Origin: Algoriphagus ratkowskyi
Lineage (GTDB): Bacteria; Bacteroidota; Bacteroidia; Cytophagales; Cyclobacteriaceae
Direction: 5' to 3'
NCBI RefSeq assembly: GCF_002150505.1
Contig: NZ_MSSV01000017.1
Coordinates: forward strand, 1-64,000
Length of the DNA stretch: 64,000 nucleotides
Shown here one piece after another: positions 55,212 to 64,000 of the stretch. The position numbers and the translations under genes were made by a program. Every line of letters begins with the position of its first letter. Position 1 is the first letter of the stretch. The notes under the pieces are model-generated. The model made no database searches and was not told where the DNA came from. It saw nothing but the letters and a program-made list of their open reading frames with translations.

Positions 55212-55552
55212 GATCGTATGTGATTTTTCATCTAGAAGCAATAGTTATTAAAATAGGATAGGTGATTAGGTTTAGTGATCTGTGAGCTAGCCCGATGGCG
55301 GATTTAAAGTTTTTTAATTGCTGTGTGGTTACATCTTTAAATTAAGAAAGTCATTTGTAAATCCACTATAGAGCATAGCTGCCGAATATACAGATGATAG
55401 GCATTCTTTTCCTAGCTGTAAACTTGATTTCCTAGATTTAGGGTCTTGCATTGAGAAAGCATTCAAAGGACTGAAAATCCTTAGATATAGCTTTCAGGCT
55501 TTATTCATAAAGTTTTTGAGTCTTAAAGAGCAAAATGCAAATCAGTACAATC
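55212..55552. other. Intergenic region, nothing recognised
   Basis: 341 bases between the Pr6Pr and amine-oxidase genes on the same strand. It holds the Pr6Pr promoter and the 3' end of the neighbouring gene. No open frame, strong hairpin or repeat is seen. Confidence 0.4.
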
Positions 55553-56596
55553 CTAGTTGGCAGCGATCAGTTTATTAGCTGTTAAATTCCCAGCATACAC
55601 CGCACCATCCATATATCCGGGAGATTGAGCCGCAGATTCGGCGCTGGAAATGATCATTCGATCATCGTAAAAGGTGTTTTTGAAAATTGGGTTTCCATTA
55701 TTTTGATGTGGGAAATGCTCTATGTCAGAAGGTTCAAAAGTGTTTATTTCATCACTCCACACACATTCTGTATAGTCAATAAAATTCTCGATTTGTGTTC
55801 CAAAAGCTCTTTTCAATTGAGTTATGATTCTTGCTTTTCGTTCTTCAAATGAGAGGATCTTATATGAAGAATTGACAAATCCACAGAGTGCAAATTTGGA
55901 TCTTTCATTATTACTGTGATCATAAAATTCAACAACAGGACCAGGGTTACTGAATAGCAATCCAGATAGCTTATGCTCCTGCCAAAAAGGAGTACTAAAG
56001 CTCAACGCAACTTTAATCGAGTCTTCCATCCATGTATGGGTGTGCGAAGCAACAGCCATTAAATTACTTGGCAGAGCTGAGTCAAATTTGATTTTCTTCG
56101 CCCATAGTTTGGGAGGTAGTGCTAGCACGACTTTGTCGGCTATAAATGTTTCTTTAGCAATTACTTCAACAGCATCTTTCCGAAACCTTATTTCTGTGAC
56201 CGTTTGATCCAATAGAACATTTTTTTGCCCCAACGCTTTGAACAAGGTCTCGATTAAGTGGGAGGTGCCTCCAGAGATTCTGTAGCTTGGAGCTTGGCGA
56301 GGGATTTGAATTGCCTCTGCAGGTGCAGCGGAAGATGCCTGATATAAGGCATTGCCTTCCATGTATTGCTCAAAATACTTAATTCCTAATTCATCTAAAA
56401 GCGCACGTAAATGCTGATGCTGGTCAGAAAACCAGGTTGCACCCATTTCTACCGGTGTATTATCTGAACCAACCACCGTGTTTATTCTTCCCCCAATTCT
56501 TGTTCTAGCTTCTAGAATTTTGAAAGCAATTCCTTCCTTTTTTAGGCGGTAAGCCGTCAATAGACCCGATAATCCAGCTCCTATTAGTATGATCAT
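55553..56596 (-). CDS. FAD-dependent amine oxidase/NAD(P)-binding oxidoreductase
   Basis: 347 residues. The N-terminus has the dinucleotide motif GAGLSGLLTAYRL followed by KILEARTRIGGRI, the FAD-binding pattern of the flavin amine oxidase family, and the C-terminus has the second FAD motif (SAESAAQSPGYMDGAVYAG). Members oxidise amines, or act as protoporphyrinogen or phytoene-type enzymes. It is shorter than plant or animal amine oxidases. Substrate unknown; cytoplasmic. Confidence 0.85.
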   Translation of the reverse strand: MIILIGAGLSGLLTAYRLKKEGIAFKILEARTRIGGRINTVVGSDNTPVEMGATWFSDQHQHLRALLDELGIKYFEQYMEGNALYQASSAAPAEAIQIPRQAPSYRISGGTSHLIETLFKALGQKNVLLDQTVTEIRFRKDAVEVIAKETFIADKVVLALPPKLWAKKIKFDSALPSNLMAVASHTHTWMEDSIKVALSFSTPFWQEHKLSGLLFSNPGPVVEFYDHSNNERSKFALCGFVNSSYKILSFEERKARIITQLKRAFGTQIENFIDYTECVWSDEINTFEPSDIEHFPHQNNGNPIFKNTFYDDRMIISSAESAAQSPGYMDGAVYAGNLTANKLIAAN

Positions 56597-56681
56597 TTTA
56601 TTAAAAATTTCTAATTATCTCAATTATGCCAATTACCTTATTTTCTTTGGGTATGCGGCGGAAACATTGCTCTTTGGAATC

Positions 56682-57488
56682 TTATTTCTTTCGACCGACG
56701 AAGTGTTCCATTGTTTTATAAATGCCCATCACAGAGCCTGCAAACCAATCAAACGCATTTAAAGACAGCAAACCTTGGCCTATCCGAGTCAATCGATAAA
56801 TGTACCCTGGTATAGTTAGCATTCTTGTGTTATTCTCTATGGCTTTAACAATTGTAAGTGCTGCAGCCTCTGGTTCGAGAATCGGGATTTTTGATTTTAC
56901 TCCGTCAAACATGCCTGTATTGATGTAATAAGGCATAATTGTGGTGACATTTATATTTTTCTTCAGTTGCTTCATCTCTAGTCGCAAGCTATCAGACCAA
57001 CCGATGAGCGCCCACTTGCTAGCTGCGTAAACCGACATTTTTGGATTAGAAATTAGCCCTCCAGAGGAAGCAATGTTACAGATGTGGCCAGAGTTCTGAG
57101 CTATCATATCTCCCAAAAATGCGCTGGTGACTAACATTGGCGCAGTGGAGTTGACCTCTATCGTTTTGGTAATATCCGCTGACGAATGCTCATGAAAGAA
57201 TTTGCCTACCACTATCCCGGCATTATTTATCACCACATCGACAATACCTATATTCTGCTTTACTTTTAAGGCAGTATCCTGTATTTGCTCAAAATTTGAC
57301 ACATCCACCTGATAACCAAAAATGGCCTCGCCATTAGTGAATTGGGAAATTGTAGCATCAATGCTGGCTTGATTTATATCCCAGATGATCACTTTGGCTT
57401 TTCGCTCCAGCATCAGACGAACCATTATTTTACCAATACCAGAAGCTCCTCCGGTGATTAAAACTAGTTTCCCTGCTAAATCCTTCAT
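56682..57488 (-). CDS. SDR-family NAD(P)-dependent oxidoreductase
   Basis: 268 residues with GGASGIGKIMVR, NNAGIVVGKFF, Ser in NIASSGGLI and YAASK. It belongs to the retinol-dehydrogenase/estradiol-17-beta-dehydrogenase-like branch of classical SDRs (TIGR-type 17-beta-HSD). The basic C-terminus may touch the membrane. It precedes the amine oxidase gene by 85 bases on the same strand. Confidence 0.8.
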   Translation of the reverse strand: MKDLAGKLVLITGGASGIGKIMVRLMLERKAKVIIWDINQASIDATISQFTNGEAIFGYQVDVSNFEQIQDTALKVKQNIGIVDVVINNAGIVVGKFFHEHSSADITKTIEVNSTAPMLVTSAFLGDMIAQNSGHICNIASSGGLISNPKMSVYAASKWALIGWSDSLRLEMKQLKKNINVTTIMPYYINTGMFDGVKSKIPILEPEAAALTIVKAIENNTRMLTIPGYIYRLTRIGQGLLSLNAFDWFAGSVMGIYKTMEHFVGRKK

Positions 57489-57571
57489 CTGTTTTCTTTG
57501 GTTGGATGCGTTGTAATAAATACCTGCTTCAATTGATTTTAGAAGAGCTGATTTGATCTCTTAAAGTAAAA

Positions 57572-57594
57572 AAGGAGGCATTGAATACCTCCTT
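57572..57594 (-). terminator. Terminator of the PLP-enzyme gene
   Basis: AAGGAGG and CCTCCTT (57572-57578 and 57588-57594) form a 7-bp stem with a 9-base loop, and on the minus strand a T-run (TTTTTACTTT) follows. It lies 5 bases after the stop of the minus-strand gene. Confidence 0.85.
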
Positions 57595-57599
57595 ACTGA

Positions 57600-59444
57600 T
57601 CAAATCTCGTTGACAAATTTTCGAAAGACTTCTTTGTGACGCTCAAGATCCATGTTTGGTGAAAGTGACACACGGGCAATGTAGTCTTTGTCACCTTCTT
57701 TGGTTGTGCCTTGTGTAGATGTCGCAGGAATCGTCCAATAACAGCCTTTTAACTGTCCATAACTCACGCAGTACTTACTTTCATCGGGGATCTCAGAAAT
57801 CATCATATCGATTAACTTTAGATTTAACGCTCTTTTATAAGCCTCTTTTTCTTGAGCATTATTGCCTTTGGTAGGCAGATCTAGGGAAAAAACAGATGGT
57901 GTAAATCCTTGTGCTGCTAATTCTTCTGAAACGAAATTAATCTTTGCCGCTGGTAAGGTTTCCTGAATGAAGTTGACAAAATCGCGTGTATTGAAATAAG
58001 CGTCTTTGATCCGTTGATTCATGGACGGCAATTGCTTGGCTAATATTTCATACTGAAGCTCAGTAGCTTCATTGTCGCAAAGGTTGAGATGCAACGCTAT
58101 TTTTTCCATCAAACCTGCCGCTTTATCATTTGCTACGCAGTAGCCGGCAGTACATTTCCCACCACTTGGAAATTTGGACCCACTGGCATAAGAAATGGCA
58201 TTTACGGTCGAGAGTATTTCACCTTCGCCCAAGAAAAGATAGTTGGGACAAAAGGTTTGATCCAAAATAAAGACTGAGGGGATGGCAGTTTCTCCAGTTG
58301 GAGTTTTACGCTCTTTGCTCAATACAGCCTTTAATTGCTGAAGATCTGGAACCTCAACTCTCGGGTTTGTTGGGATCTCGGCGATGATGTATGGAATCGC
58401 ATCTTCTTCCGCAACTTGATTTAAGATGGTATCAATGCTTTGTACCATTTCATTCTCTCCATCAACAAGCAAGTCCACCACTTCAACTAGGTCATTGCAA
58501 GCTGCTACACGTCTTGCTTGGTCATTCGTGCCACCATAGCAATTTGGTGGAACGATAAATTTGATTGCTTTGCCTTTATGATTTTCCAGCGCATCATGGA
58601 CGAGGCCCATCATGATTGCATACTGCATCGACAGTCCACTTGAAGCAACGAGGGGCGTTGTCTTGGTGCCTGTAATATCCTTAATCGAAGCTAATACGCT
58701 TGATTTGTCTGCTTCAAAAGTACTATTCTGCGGAGCTGACGAATCCTGGCCAACAAGAGATTTCAAAGCCTGAAGACAATTGGCTGGCGTCATCGCAATG
58801 GTTTCTCTTCTGCGGACATGCTGAATCTCTGAGATAAAGGATGAATTTTTCTCTTCATTTACTACCAAAATGCTTCCAAGCTGCCCGTGAAGATTGATGT
58901 AAAAATCAATTTCGCTACTGAGATTAGTGTCTTCAAATTGCTCTACCTGAGAGATGTAGATAGTACTTCCTTCAAAAGCAGGAATCTCTATTCCTTGCTC
59001 GACCTCTTGCAAATCAAACTTGTAACCGTAAATATTTTTAACTACTTCGGCGTCAAAATATTCAGGTAATTCGCCGGTATAGATGATTTGGGTGTTTCTA
59101 GTCTCTACTAAATTCGTCCGTAAAACAGCTAAAATTGGAGTTGTTTTCGAGGAGAAACTGATGACATTTTCTGAAGGTTGGTTGATGGACTTTGCAATAG
59201 CCCATTCCAGAATACAAGATAAAGGATGACCTAATCGGATGTAGTCGTATGCAGTGGGAAGTGCGCTCAGCGCTGGTGTGGATGCATTATTTTGAGTGAA
59301 TAAAATTTCAAATTGATCCAAGAATTGAGTTTTAGCCAATTTCTCATCATAAATATCTAGCCGATGAGTGGTAAGACTCAGCCAGTCAGTTGGCATATTT
59401 CCAATTACCTCTTTAATATAATTTGTTACTGAATTACTTTCCAT
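57600..59444 (-). CDS. Cys/Met-metabolism-type PLP enzyme with a large internal insertion
   Basis: 614 residues, against 380-400 for cystathionine gamma-synthase-type enzymes. Family points: YDYIRLGHPLSCILEWAIA (about 66-84, equivalent to YxYxRxGNPT...LE), then after some 180 extra residues SSGLSMQYAIMMGL (268-281), NCYGGT (301-306), AEIPTNPRVEVPDL (355-368) and the Schiff-base Lys424 in YASGSKFPSGGK. The extra block includes DFYINLHGQLGSILVV (180-195), which looks like a decayed ATKYINGHSD-type segment with the Lys replaced, so it may be a degenerate second copy of the domain. The reaction is not known. Cytoplasmic. Confidence 0.75.
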   Translation of the reverse strand: MESNSVTNYIKEVIGNMPTDWLSLTTHRLDIYDEKLAKTQFLDQFEILFTQNNASTPALSALPTAYDYIRLGHPLSCILEWAIAKSINQPSENVISFSSKTTPILAVLRTNLVETRNTQIIYTGELPEYFDAEVVKNIYGYKFDLQEVEQGIEIPAFEGSTIYISQVEQFEDTNLSSEIDFYINLHGQLGSILVVNEEKNSSFISEIQHVRRRETIAMTPANCLQALKSLVGQDSSAPQNSTFEADKSSVLASIKDITGTKTTPLVASSGLSMQYAIMMGLVHDALENHKGKAIKFIVPPNCYGGTNDQARRVAACNDLVEVVDLLVDGENEMVQSIDTILNQVAEEDAIPYIIAEIPTNPRVEVPDLQQLKAVLSKERKTPTGETAIPSVFILDQTFCPNYLFLGEGEILSTVNAISYASGSKFPSGGKCTAGYCVANDKAAGLMEKIALHLNLCDNEATELQYEILAKQLPSMNQRIKDAYFNTRDFVNFIQETLPAAKINFVSEELAAQGFTPSVFSLDLPTKGNNAQEKEAYKRALNLKLIDMMISEIPDESKYCVSYGQLKGCYWTIPATSTQGTTKEGDKDYIARVSLSPNMDLERHKEVFRKFVNEI

Positions 59445-59604
59445 ATTTGGGTGCTTTTGATTCGATACTTAGTCTTTCAATGAGTTATAACCAGTGTTGG
59501 TTCCTTGTCAGATCACTTGATTAAGGGCTAGGCAAGATCGTAGTTCTTAACTTCCTGAAAAATAATCAGATATAAAATTTTTAATAGGGTTTATTAAGCT
59601 TTGC

Positions 59605-60024
59605 TTAATTGTAAAATTCGTTCCTTTTTGACATGGTTCGCAAAAACACATAAGAGAAAAAGAGGAAGAAAATCCAATCATTTGCGCCGTAGATGGTATA
59701 GAAGATTCCGGCCATGGCGTCTTGGGCATAGACTTCCGAAAGGTCATTATTCAGCAACCATTTGGCCCACACGATTCCGTAGATTAGTTTTTCTATTGCG
59801 AATACGGCTACTAACCATCTCACTTTTTCAAAATCTTTAGCTATAGCAATGTAAGCAAGTCCCCAAACAAGGATCATTAAAAGTCCAAAGTTGGACATAA
59901 CTACCGGATCAAATTCGGAGATTGATGAGTTGGTAAAAAATCTTGAAAAGGTTAAAACACCGCCGATATTCATTAGTCCAGCAGCAATGAAACCGTAAGT
60001 GAGTGTTTTGTTTTTAATCTTCAT
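59605..60024 (-). CDS. Small membrane protein of unknown function
   Basis: 139 residues with four transmembrane helices (about 9-27, 43-63, 69-88, 106-126). Short loops, basic C-terminus (RTMSKRNEFYN). No family recognised; it might be a DUF-type inner membrane protein. The gene is monocistronic or distantly linked to the lipoprotein gene before it. Confidence 0.6.
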   Translation of the reverse strand: MKIKNKTLTYGFIAAGLMNIGGVLTFSRFFTNSSISEFDPVVMSNFGLLMILVWGLAYIAIAKDFEKVRWLVAVFAIEKLIYGIVWAKWLLNNDLSEVYAQDAMAGIFYTIYGANDWIFFLFFSYVFLRTMSKRNEFYN

Positions 60025-60167
60025 AACTATTCTCCAGTAAATTTCATCAAAACTAGGTAGAATACCTGGGCTTTGGTTATTCTCCCTTTATCCAAATAGG
60101 GTGTGTGGTTTTTCACAATAAAACTAAACCTGGCATATCCTTGAGAAGGTGAAAAGTAGGGGAGCCC

Positions 60168-60680
60168 TTAATGCCAGCGAAATGGGGTAGTCGTCACAGG
60201 ATCAATCTCTTTGAACTCATCAAAGTCTTTATTCTTGTTAGTTTCCCACCAGTCAAAGTAGGACTGAGCAACTATTCCGCGAACAGCATCACTCTGTTGA
60301 ATTCCAACAAGGTCTTCCTTTTTCTCCACTACGGGATTTTGTGATGGGAAGGTATGAAACAGGTATTTAGAGTTTATCGCACGTGCTCGAATAGATTCTA
60401 TAGTCCACAGGACAAACATTCCTAAAGTGCATTCAACTGTCAAAGAGGATGAAAGAGTATTGACAGGAAAGTCTTTAATTAGCTGACTTTCATTTCTATA
60501 AGCTAGAAGCGCTGGAATGTCCCCAGAAGAAAACTCCGGCAACTGGTCAGCATCGTATTTCCCCTTTTTTAATAATTCCACGTACCTTTCCACAGTGATT
60601 GTTGAGGGATCAGAATCATCCTCACATCCCAAAAAAGTGAGTAGAAACAGGCAGGTGATGAGGGTTTTTAGGGTTTTCAT
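60168..60680 (-). CDS. Lipoprotein, DUF4943-like
   Basis: 170 residues with lipobox FLGC (Cys19). The mature part has a Bacteroidota-specific pattern with YVELLKKGKYDADQLPEFSSGDIPALLAYRN, and a late CTLGMFVLWTIESIRARA helix. Possibly DUF4943; function unknown. The lipid anchor places it at the outer membrane or in the periplasm. Confidence 0.65.
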   Translation of the reverse strand: MKTLKTLITCLFLLTFLGCEDDSDPSTITVERYVELLKKGKYDADQLPEFSSGDIPALLAYRNESQLIKDFPVNTLSSSLTVECTLGMFVLWTIESIRARAINSKYLFHTFPSQNPVVEKKEDLVGIQQSDAVRGIVAQSYFDWWETNKNKDFDEFKEIDPVTTTPFRWH

Positions 60681-60756
60681 TTTTGAATGATTTGATGGCC
60701 AGTATTTTTGGCGTTTGACTTTATCACTTTCAAATTAACGATTTCGTCGAAAAAAA

Positions 60757-60780
60757 AAGCCGACAATCAAATGCCGGCTT
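60757..60780 (-). terminator. Terminator of the alanine/sodium symporter gene
   Basis: AAGCCG (60757-60762) pairs with CGGCTT (60775-60780); on the minus strand eight Ts follow the stem. It lies 68 bases past the symporter stop. Confidence 0.85.
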
Positions 60781-60806
60781 ATAAATATTCTCTGGTGATC
60801 CTGATT

Positions 60807-60839
60807 GCATCCTCCGCGTTCCTCTGCGAACACTGCGGT
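60807..60839. repeat. Dispersed GCAGAGG/GCGGAGG intergenic repeat, copy 2
   Basis: On the minus strand the element reads ACCGCAGTGTTCGCAGAGG, then AACGCGGAGGATGC, a relative of the element at 27363-27401 in the other orientation. It sits between the symporter stop and its terminator. Confidence 0.6.
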
Positions 60840-60847
60840 CAAATTCA

Positions 60848-62278
60848 CTAATCTCTTTTAACCCAGAAGTCAGCATTTTCAATACCAACATCTTTAGCAA
60901 TAAAGACTGGATCTTTGCCTTCTTTCTTCTGACGCTGGTAATCCTTAAGCGCTTTGAAAGCTGGCTTGCGAAGAAGGATGATTGCTATAATATTCAGCCA
61001 AGCCATCAAGCCTACACCGATATCACCCATTGTCCAGGCCATCTCGGCTGTTTTGATTGTTCCGTAGAAAGTAGCTCCAAGAATGGCAAGTCTAAGAACC
61101 CAGATTCCCCATTTATTATGAGTTTTTCTGATCAAATAACTCAGGTTGGTTTCTGCGATATAGTAATATGCCATGATCGTAGTAAAGGCGAAAAACAACA
61201 ATGAAATCGCTACGAAACCTGCTCCCAGAGAAGGGAACTGAGACGCCACGGCAAACTGGGTGTATTCTGGCCCGTAAGCAATACCAGGTAAATTTTCGAC
61301 TATAAATCCACCGTCTGGATTAACTACATTAAACTGGCCTGTAAATAGAATCATCAAGGCAGTAGCGGTACATACGAATAGCGTATCTACATATACTGAA
61401 AAAGCCTGTACCAAGCCTTGTTTCACCGGATGACTTACTTCGGCTGCTGAAGCTGCATGAGGTGCCGTTCCTTGACCTGCTTCATTGGAGTAGATACCTC
61501 TTTTCACTCCCCAAGCGATAGCCATACCAAACACACCACTAAAGGCAGCTTCCATATTGAATGCTGACTTGAATATCAAAGCGAATACCGCTGGAACTTC
61601 AGTGATGTTGATAGAAATAATAACCATGGCCATCAAAATGTAAGCACCAGCCATTACCGGAATTACAATTTCAGCGACTTTACTGATTCTTTTTACTCCA
61701 CCTAGAATAATCACAGCCAATAGTGCTGTAATAAAGATCCCCGTGTATTCTACAGGTAAATTAAATGCATTATCCATGCTCAAAGCTATACTGTTACTTT
61801 GTACGCCAGGCATGAAAATAGCTGTCGCAAGTATGGTTGCAAATGCGAATAGGATCGCATACCATTTCTTGCCAATTCCTTTTTCAATATAATATGCTGG
61901 CCCACCTCTGTACTCACCATCGTTGACTTCTTTGTAGATTTGACCGAGGGTAGACTCTACAAAAGCTGATGCTGCTCCGAGGAATGCGATTACCCACATC
62001 CAAAATATAGCTCCGGGTCCCCCCATCGCTATCGCTGTCGCTACACCTGCAATATTTCCTGTTCCCACTCTTCCAGATATTGCAATTGCAAAGGCCTGAA
62101 AGGATGATACACCTCTTTTGGAGGATTCTCCCTTGAATAGGAGGGTAAGCATTTCTTTCAGATAGGTGACTTGTAGAAATTTAGTGGCAATGGAAAAATA
62201 AACTCCAGCTGCCAAGCAAAGAAAAATCAGTGCATTACTCCAAACAACCGCATTTATTGTATCTATTATTTCTTTCAT
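60848..62278 (-). CDS. Alanine/glycine:sodium symporter (AGCS family)
   Basis: 476 residues, about eleven transmembrane helices. AGCS hallmarks: SSFQAFAIAISGRVGTGNIAGVATAIAMGGPGAIFWMW, GGVKRISKVAEIVIPVMA and SNEAGQGTAPHAASAAEVSHPVKQG. It imports L-alanine, glycine or a similar amino acid with Na+, in keeping with a marine, sodium-using organism. A terminator stands at its 3' end. The start region is shared with the divergent haem-copper-like gene. Confidence 0.93.
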   Translation of the reverse strand: MKEIIDTINAVVWSNALIFLCLAAGVYFSIATKFLQVTYLKEMLTLLFKGESSKRGVSSFQAFAIAISGRVGTGNIAGVATAIAMGGPGAIFWMWVIAFLGAASAFVESTLGQIYKEVNDGEYRGGPAYYIEKGIGKKWYAILFAFATILATAIFMPGVQSNSIALSMDNAFNLPVEYTGIFITALLAVIILGGVKRISKVAEIVIPVMAGAYILMAMVIISINITEVPAVFALIFKSAFNMEAAFSGVFGMAIAWGVKRGIYSNEAGQGTAPHAASAAEVSHPVKQGLVQAFSVYVDTLFVCTATALMILFTGQFNVVNPDGGFIVENLPGIAYGPEYTQFAVASQFPSLGAGFVAISLLFFAFTTIMAYYYIAETNLSYLIRKTHNKWGIWVLRLAILGATFYGTIKTAEMAWTMGDIGVGLMAWLNIIAIILLRKPAFKALKDYQRQKKEGKDPVFIAKDVGIENADFWVKRD

Positions 62279-62521
62279 ATGTGATTTTAAAACTAATAAT
62301 TTCTGAAAATTACGATGATTTGGGTTTATTTATAAGTTCGAAGAAAGTAAAAAATCTGCGAAGTAAGCAGAACATTCGTTTTAAACGGAAGTATTTTTTG
62401 ATTAATAGCCTTTGATAATTATGCAATATTCAGAAAAGTTTTCTTTCTATTCAGATTGTCAAAATGAGAGTTTCACGAGATAACGTTAGTTTTGAGTTTC
62501 CTAAAGGAAATATTTCTACCG

Positions 62522-63793
62522 ATGAATCACCAAAATAATTCTCATAGAAGAACGTCTAAACTCAAGTTTGAGCAAATCTACGTGATTTGGGGACTCTGGC
62601 TTTTTTTGTTCGCTGCTTTGCTGGGTACAAGCATGCGGTTATTTTGGGTGATTGACTTGCCATTTTTTGAATATACTAATGTCCTTCATGCACATTCTCA
62701 TCTTGCAATGCTCGGATGGGGCTTCACAGTGATTTGTGCACTATTTATTTTTTTCCTAAAAGGCCTTGTTCAAAAACCGAAATCCTATCGTCTATTGCTT
62801 CTGATAAATGTTTTAGTTTGCCTAGTGATGACGGTTGCTTTTGTGGTTGACGGCTACACAGTTTTGAGCATTTCTTTGCTTACGGCACATTTGCTTATTG
62901 CTTATCGTCTTGGTTATTTATTGCTACAGGATCTGAAAAGACTAACTTATAAGACTGCATCTCTGCTCGGAAGATGGGCGATTTATTGGATGTTTATTTC
63001 TACACTAGGCGTATGGTTTTTGCCAGTAGTGATAGCGAAGTTTGGGAAATTTGATCCTCTTTATTTTGCCAGTATCGAGCTTTTTCTCCACTTACAATTC
63101 AACGGATGGTTCGTATTCGCGATTTTGGCTTTTTTAGTTTTAACCTTGGAGCAAAAGAGATTCATCCTGAAAATCACCAAATTCGAGTTTTGGATGCTGC
63201 AAATCTCTCTAGTTCTTACCTACGGGCTGCCTGCCTTTTGGTCATATCCGATCCCAGTACTTAGTCATCTCAATGCCCTAGGAGTGGTAGTTCAGCTTTT
63301 AGTCTTGGGGAAACTGCTTTATCCTTTGCTGAAAAGTTGGAAAGTATTTCAACGCGATGAAGTAACCATAGGGGATGGCCTAATTGTAATAGGTGTAGTT
63401 TCTCTTCTAATAAAAACGATCATTCAATTTACACTAATTCTTCCTTCCTTTCTAGGAGCTTCTTCAGAAGTCCGTCAGTTCTTTATAGGGTTCATTCACC
63501 TGATTATGCTTGGTGTTTTTACCATGACCTGTTTAGGAGTTTGCGTGCGAAATGGAATTATTCCTCAAGTAAAACTCTCGAAACTGGGATTACAGATTCT
63601 AATCTTGGGTTTTATTTCTACTGAACTGATTTTATTTACTCAAGGACTTTTGCTGTGGAATGTGGTGGGAGCAATTCCATATTACCATGAAGTAATCTTG
63701 ATCTTCACCATTTTTCTCCCTGTGGGAATAGCGCTGGTTATTGCATCTATTTACAGTACTTCAAGTAAGAAAGCTGCAAATATTTTAAGCTAA
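62522..63793 (+). CDS. Multi-pass membrane protein related to haem-copper oxidase subunit I
   Basis: 423 residues from ATG 62522 (MNHQNNSHRRTSKLKF); a TTG at 62492 would add ten unlikely residues. About twelve transmembrane helices. The segment LHAHSHLAMLGWGFTVICALFI carries His ligands in HAHSH as in subunit I of haem-copper oxidases and in NnrS-like proteins, but I do not see the full set of copper and haem ligands. Possibly a cbb3 or NO-reductase-like subunit homologue, or a haem-binding regulator. Not a typical length for a complete oxidase subunit (usually about 450-600). Confidence 0.6.
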   Translation: MNHQNNSHRRTSKLKFEQIYVIWGLWLFLFAALLGTSMRLFWVIDLPFFEYTNVLHAHSHLAMLGWGFTVICALFIFFLKGLVQKPKSYRLLLLINVLVCLVMTVAFVVDGYTVLSISLLTAHLLIAYRLGYLLLQDLKRLTYKTASLLGRWAIYWMFISTLGVWFLPVVIAKFGKFDPLYFASIELFLHLQFNGWFVFAILAFLVLTLEQKRFILKITKFEFWMLQISLVLTYGLPAFWSYPIPVLSHLNALGVVVQLLVLGKLLYPLLKSWKVFQRDEVTIGDGLIVIGVVSLLIKTIIQFTLILPSFLGASSEVRQFFIGFIHLIMLGVFTMTCLGVCVRNGIIPQVKLSKLGLQILILGFISTELILFTQGLLLWNVVGAIPYYHEVILIFTIFLPVGIALVIASIYSTSSKKAANILS

Positions 63794-64000
63794 ATCACTT
63801 TTTACTCTAAAGGCATTAGAATAAAACACCCATAGAGAAATATGTTCTATCAGTCCAATTATATGCATTTAGGAATACTTCTTCATGTAAACAGAATAAG
63901 GACCGATAAAAACAATCTATTATAATTAGTTAATTTATGGTTTTAACATAAAAGGCAATTGCTGGAAAAAAACTGCTTCTAACTAATTGGAGTAATTGTT

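Overview
The window looks like a chromosomal segment of a marine Bacteroidota bacterium, most likely order Cytophagales near Algoriphagus/Cyclobacteriaceae. This is inferred from gene content (FucP-type sugar transport, DUF6428 in an arsenic operon, LytTR/LytS-controlled MacAB export, Pr6Pr and DUF4943-like proteins, lipoprotein sulfatases), from the general lack of Shine-Dalgarno sequences, and from intergenic repeat families of a kind seen in this group. There is no rRNA, CRISPR array or prophage. One tRNA-Leu(UAG) is present.

Layout. 0.1-2.2 kb: a radical-SAM DNA repair/modification gene with one in-frame stop, plus its usual partner (TIGR03915). 2.4-8.5 kb: an orphan CheB-CheR-PAS-kinase giant, an ABC exporter and a HAD hydrolase. 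8.7-16.5 kb: a minus-strand cluster for oxidative breakdown of L-fucose or a similar 6-deoxy sugar (esterase, mutarotase, FucP symporter, two SDR dehydrogenases, lactonase, diketo-acid hydrolase, Gfo/Idh/MocA protein). The expected fuconate dehydratase is absent. 16.4-20.7 kb: cyclophilin, GAF histidine kinase, acyltransferase, esterase, tRNA-Leu. 21.0-27.4 kb: a TetR-controlled RND efflux operon with a clear operator and terminator.

27.4-29.6 kb is a decayed accessory patch: a truncated AAA_14/DUF4143 ATPase beside a perfect inverted repeat, a frameshifted ParE toxin next to an intact ParD antitoxin, and an unknown small gene. 29.6-33.0 kb: an AraC-led operon with a flavin reductase (siderophore-interacting type) and an MsrQ-like haem membrane protein. 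33.0-40.5 kb: a LytTR/LytS two-component system followed by a MacAB-TolC exporter, with a degenerate copy of the LytTR gene tail in front of it. 40.8-50.1 kb: an arylsulfotransferase-like lipoprotein, two sulfatases, methionine aminopeptidase and an arsR-DUF6428-arsC-acr3 operon.

50.4-55.2 kb looks like a small cassette-type accessory region. Four small minus-strand genes (VOC, RDD, SDR, Pr6Pr) are separated by related, imperfectly palindromic spacers resembling integron attC sites, and a group II intron with a frameshifted reverse transcriptase sits inside one spacer. 55.5-64 kb returns to housekeeping-like genes: amine oxidase, SDR, an unusually long Cys/Met-type PLP enzyme, an alanine/sodium symporter and a haem-copper-oxidase-like membrane protein.

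The sulfatases together with 6-deoxy-sugar catabolism suggest use of sulfated algal polysaccharide (inference). The observations most worth following up are the attC-like spacers, the MsrQ-like/flavin reductase operon with a haem ligand replaced, the LytTR tail duplication and the PLP enzyme with a large insertion.
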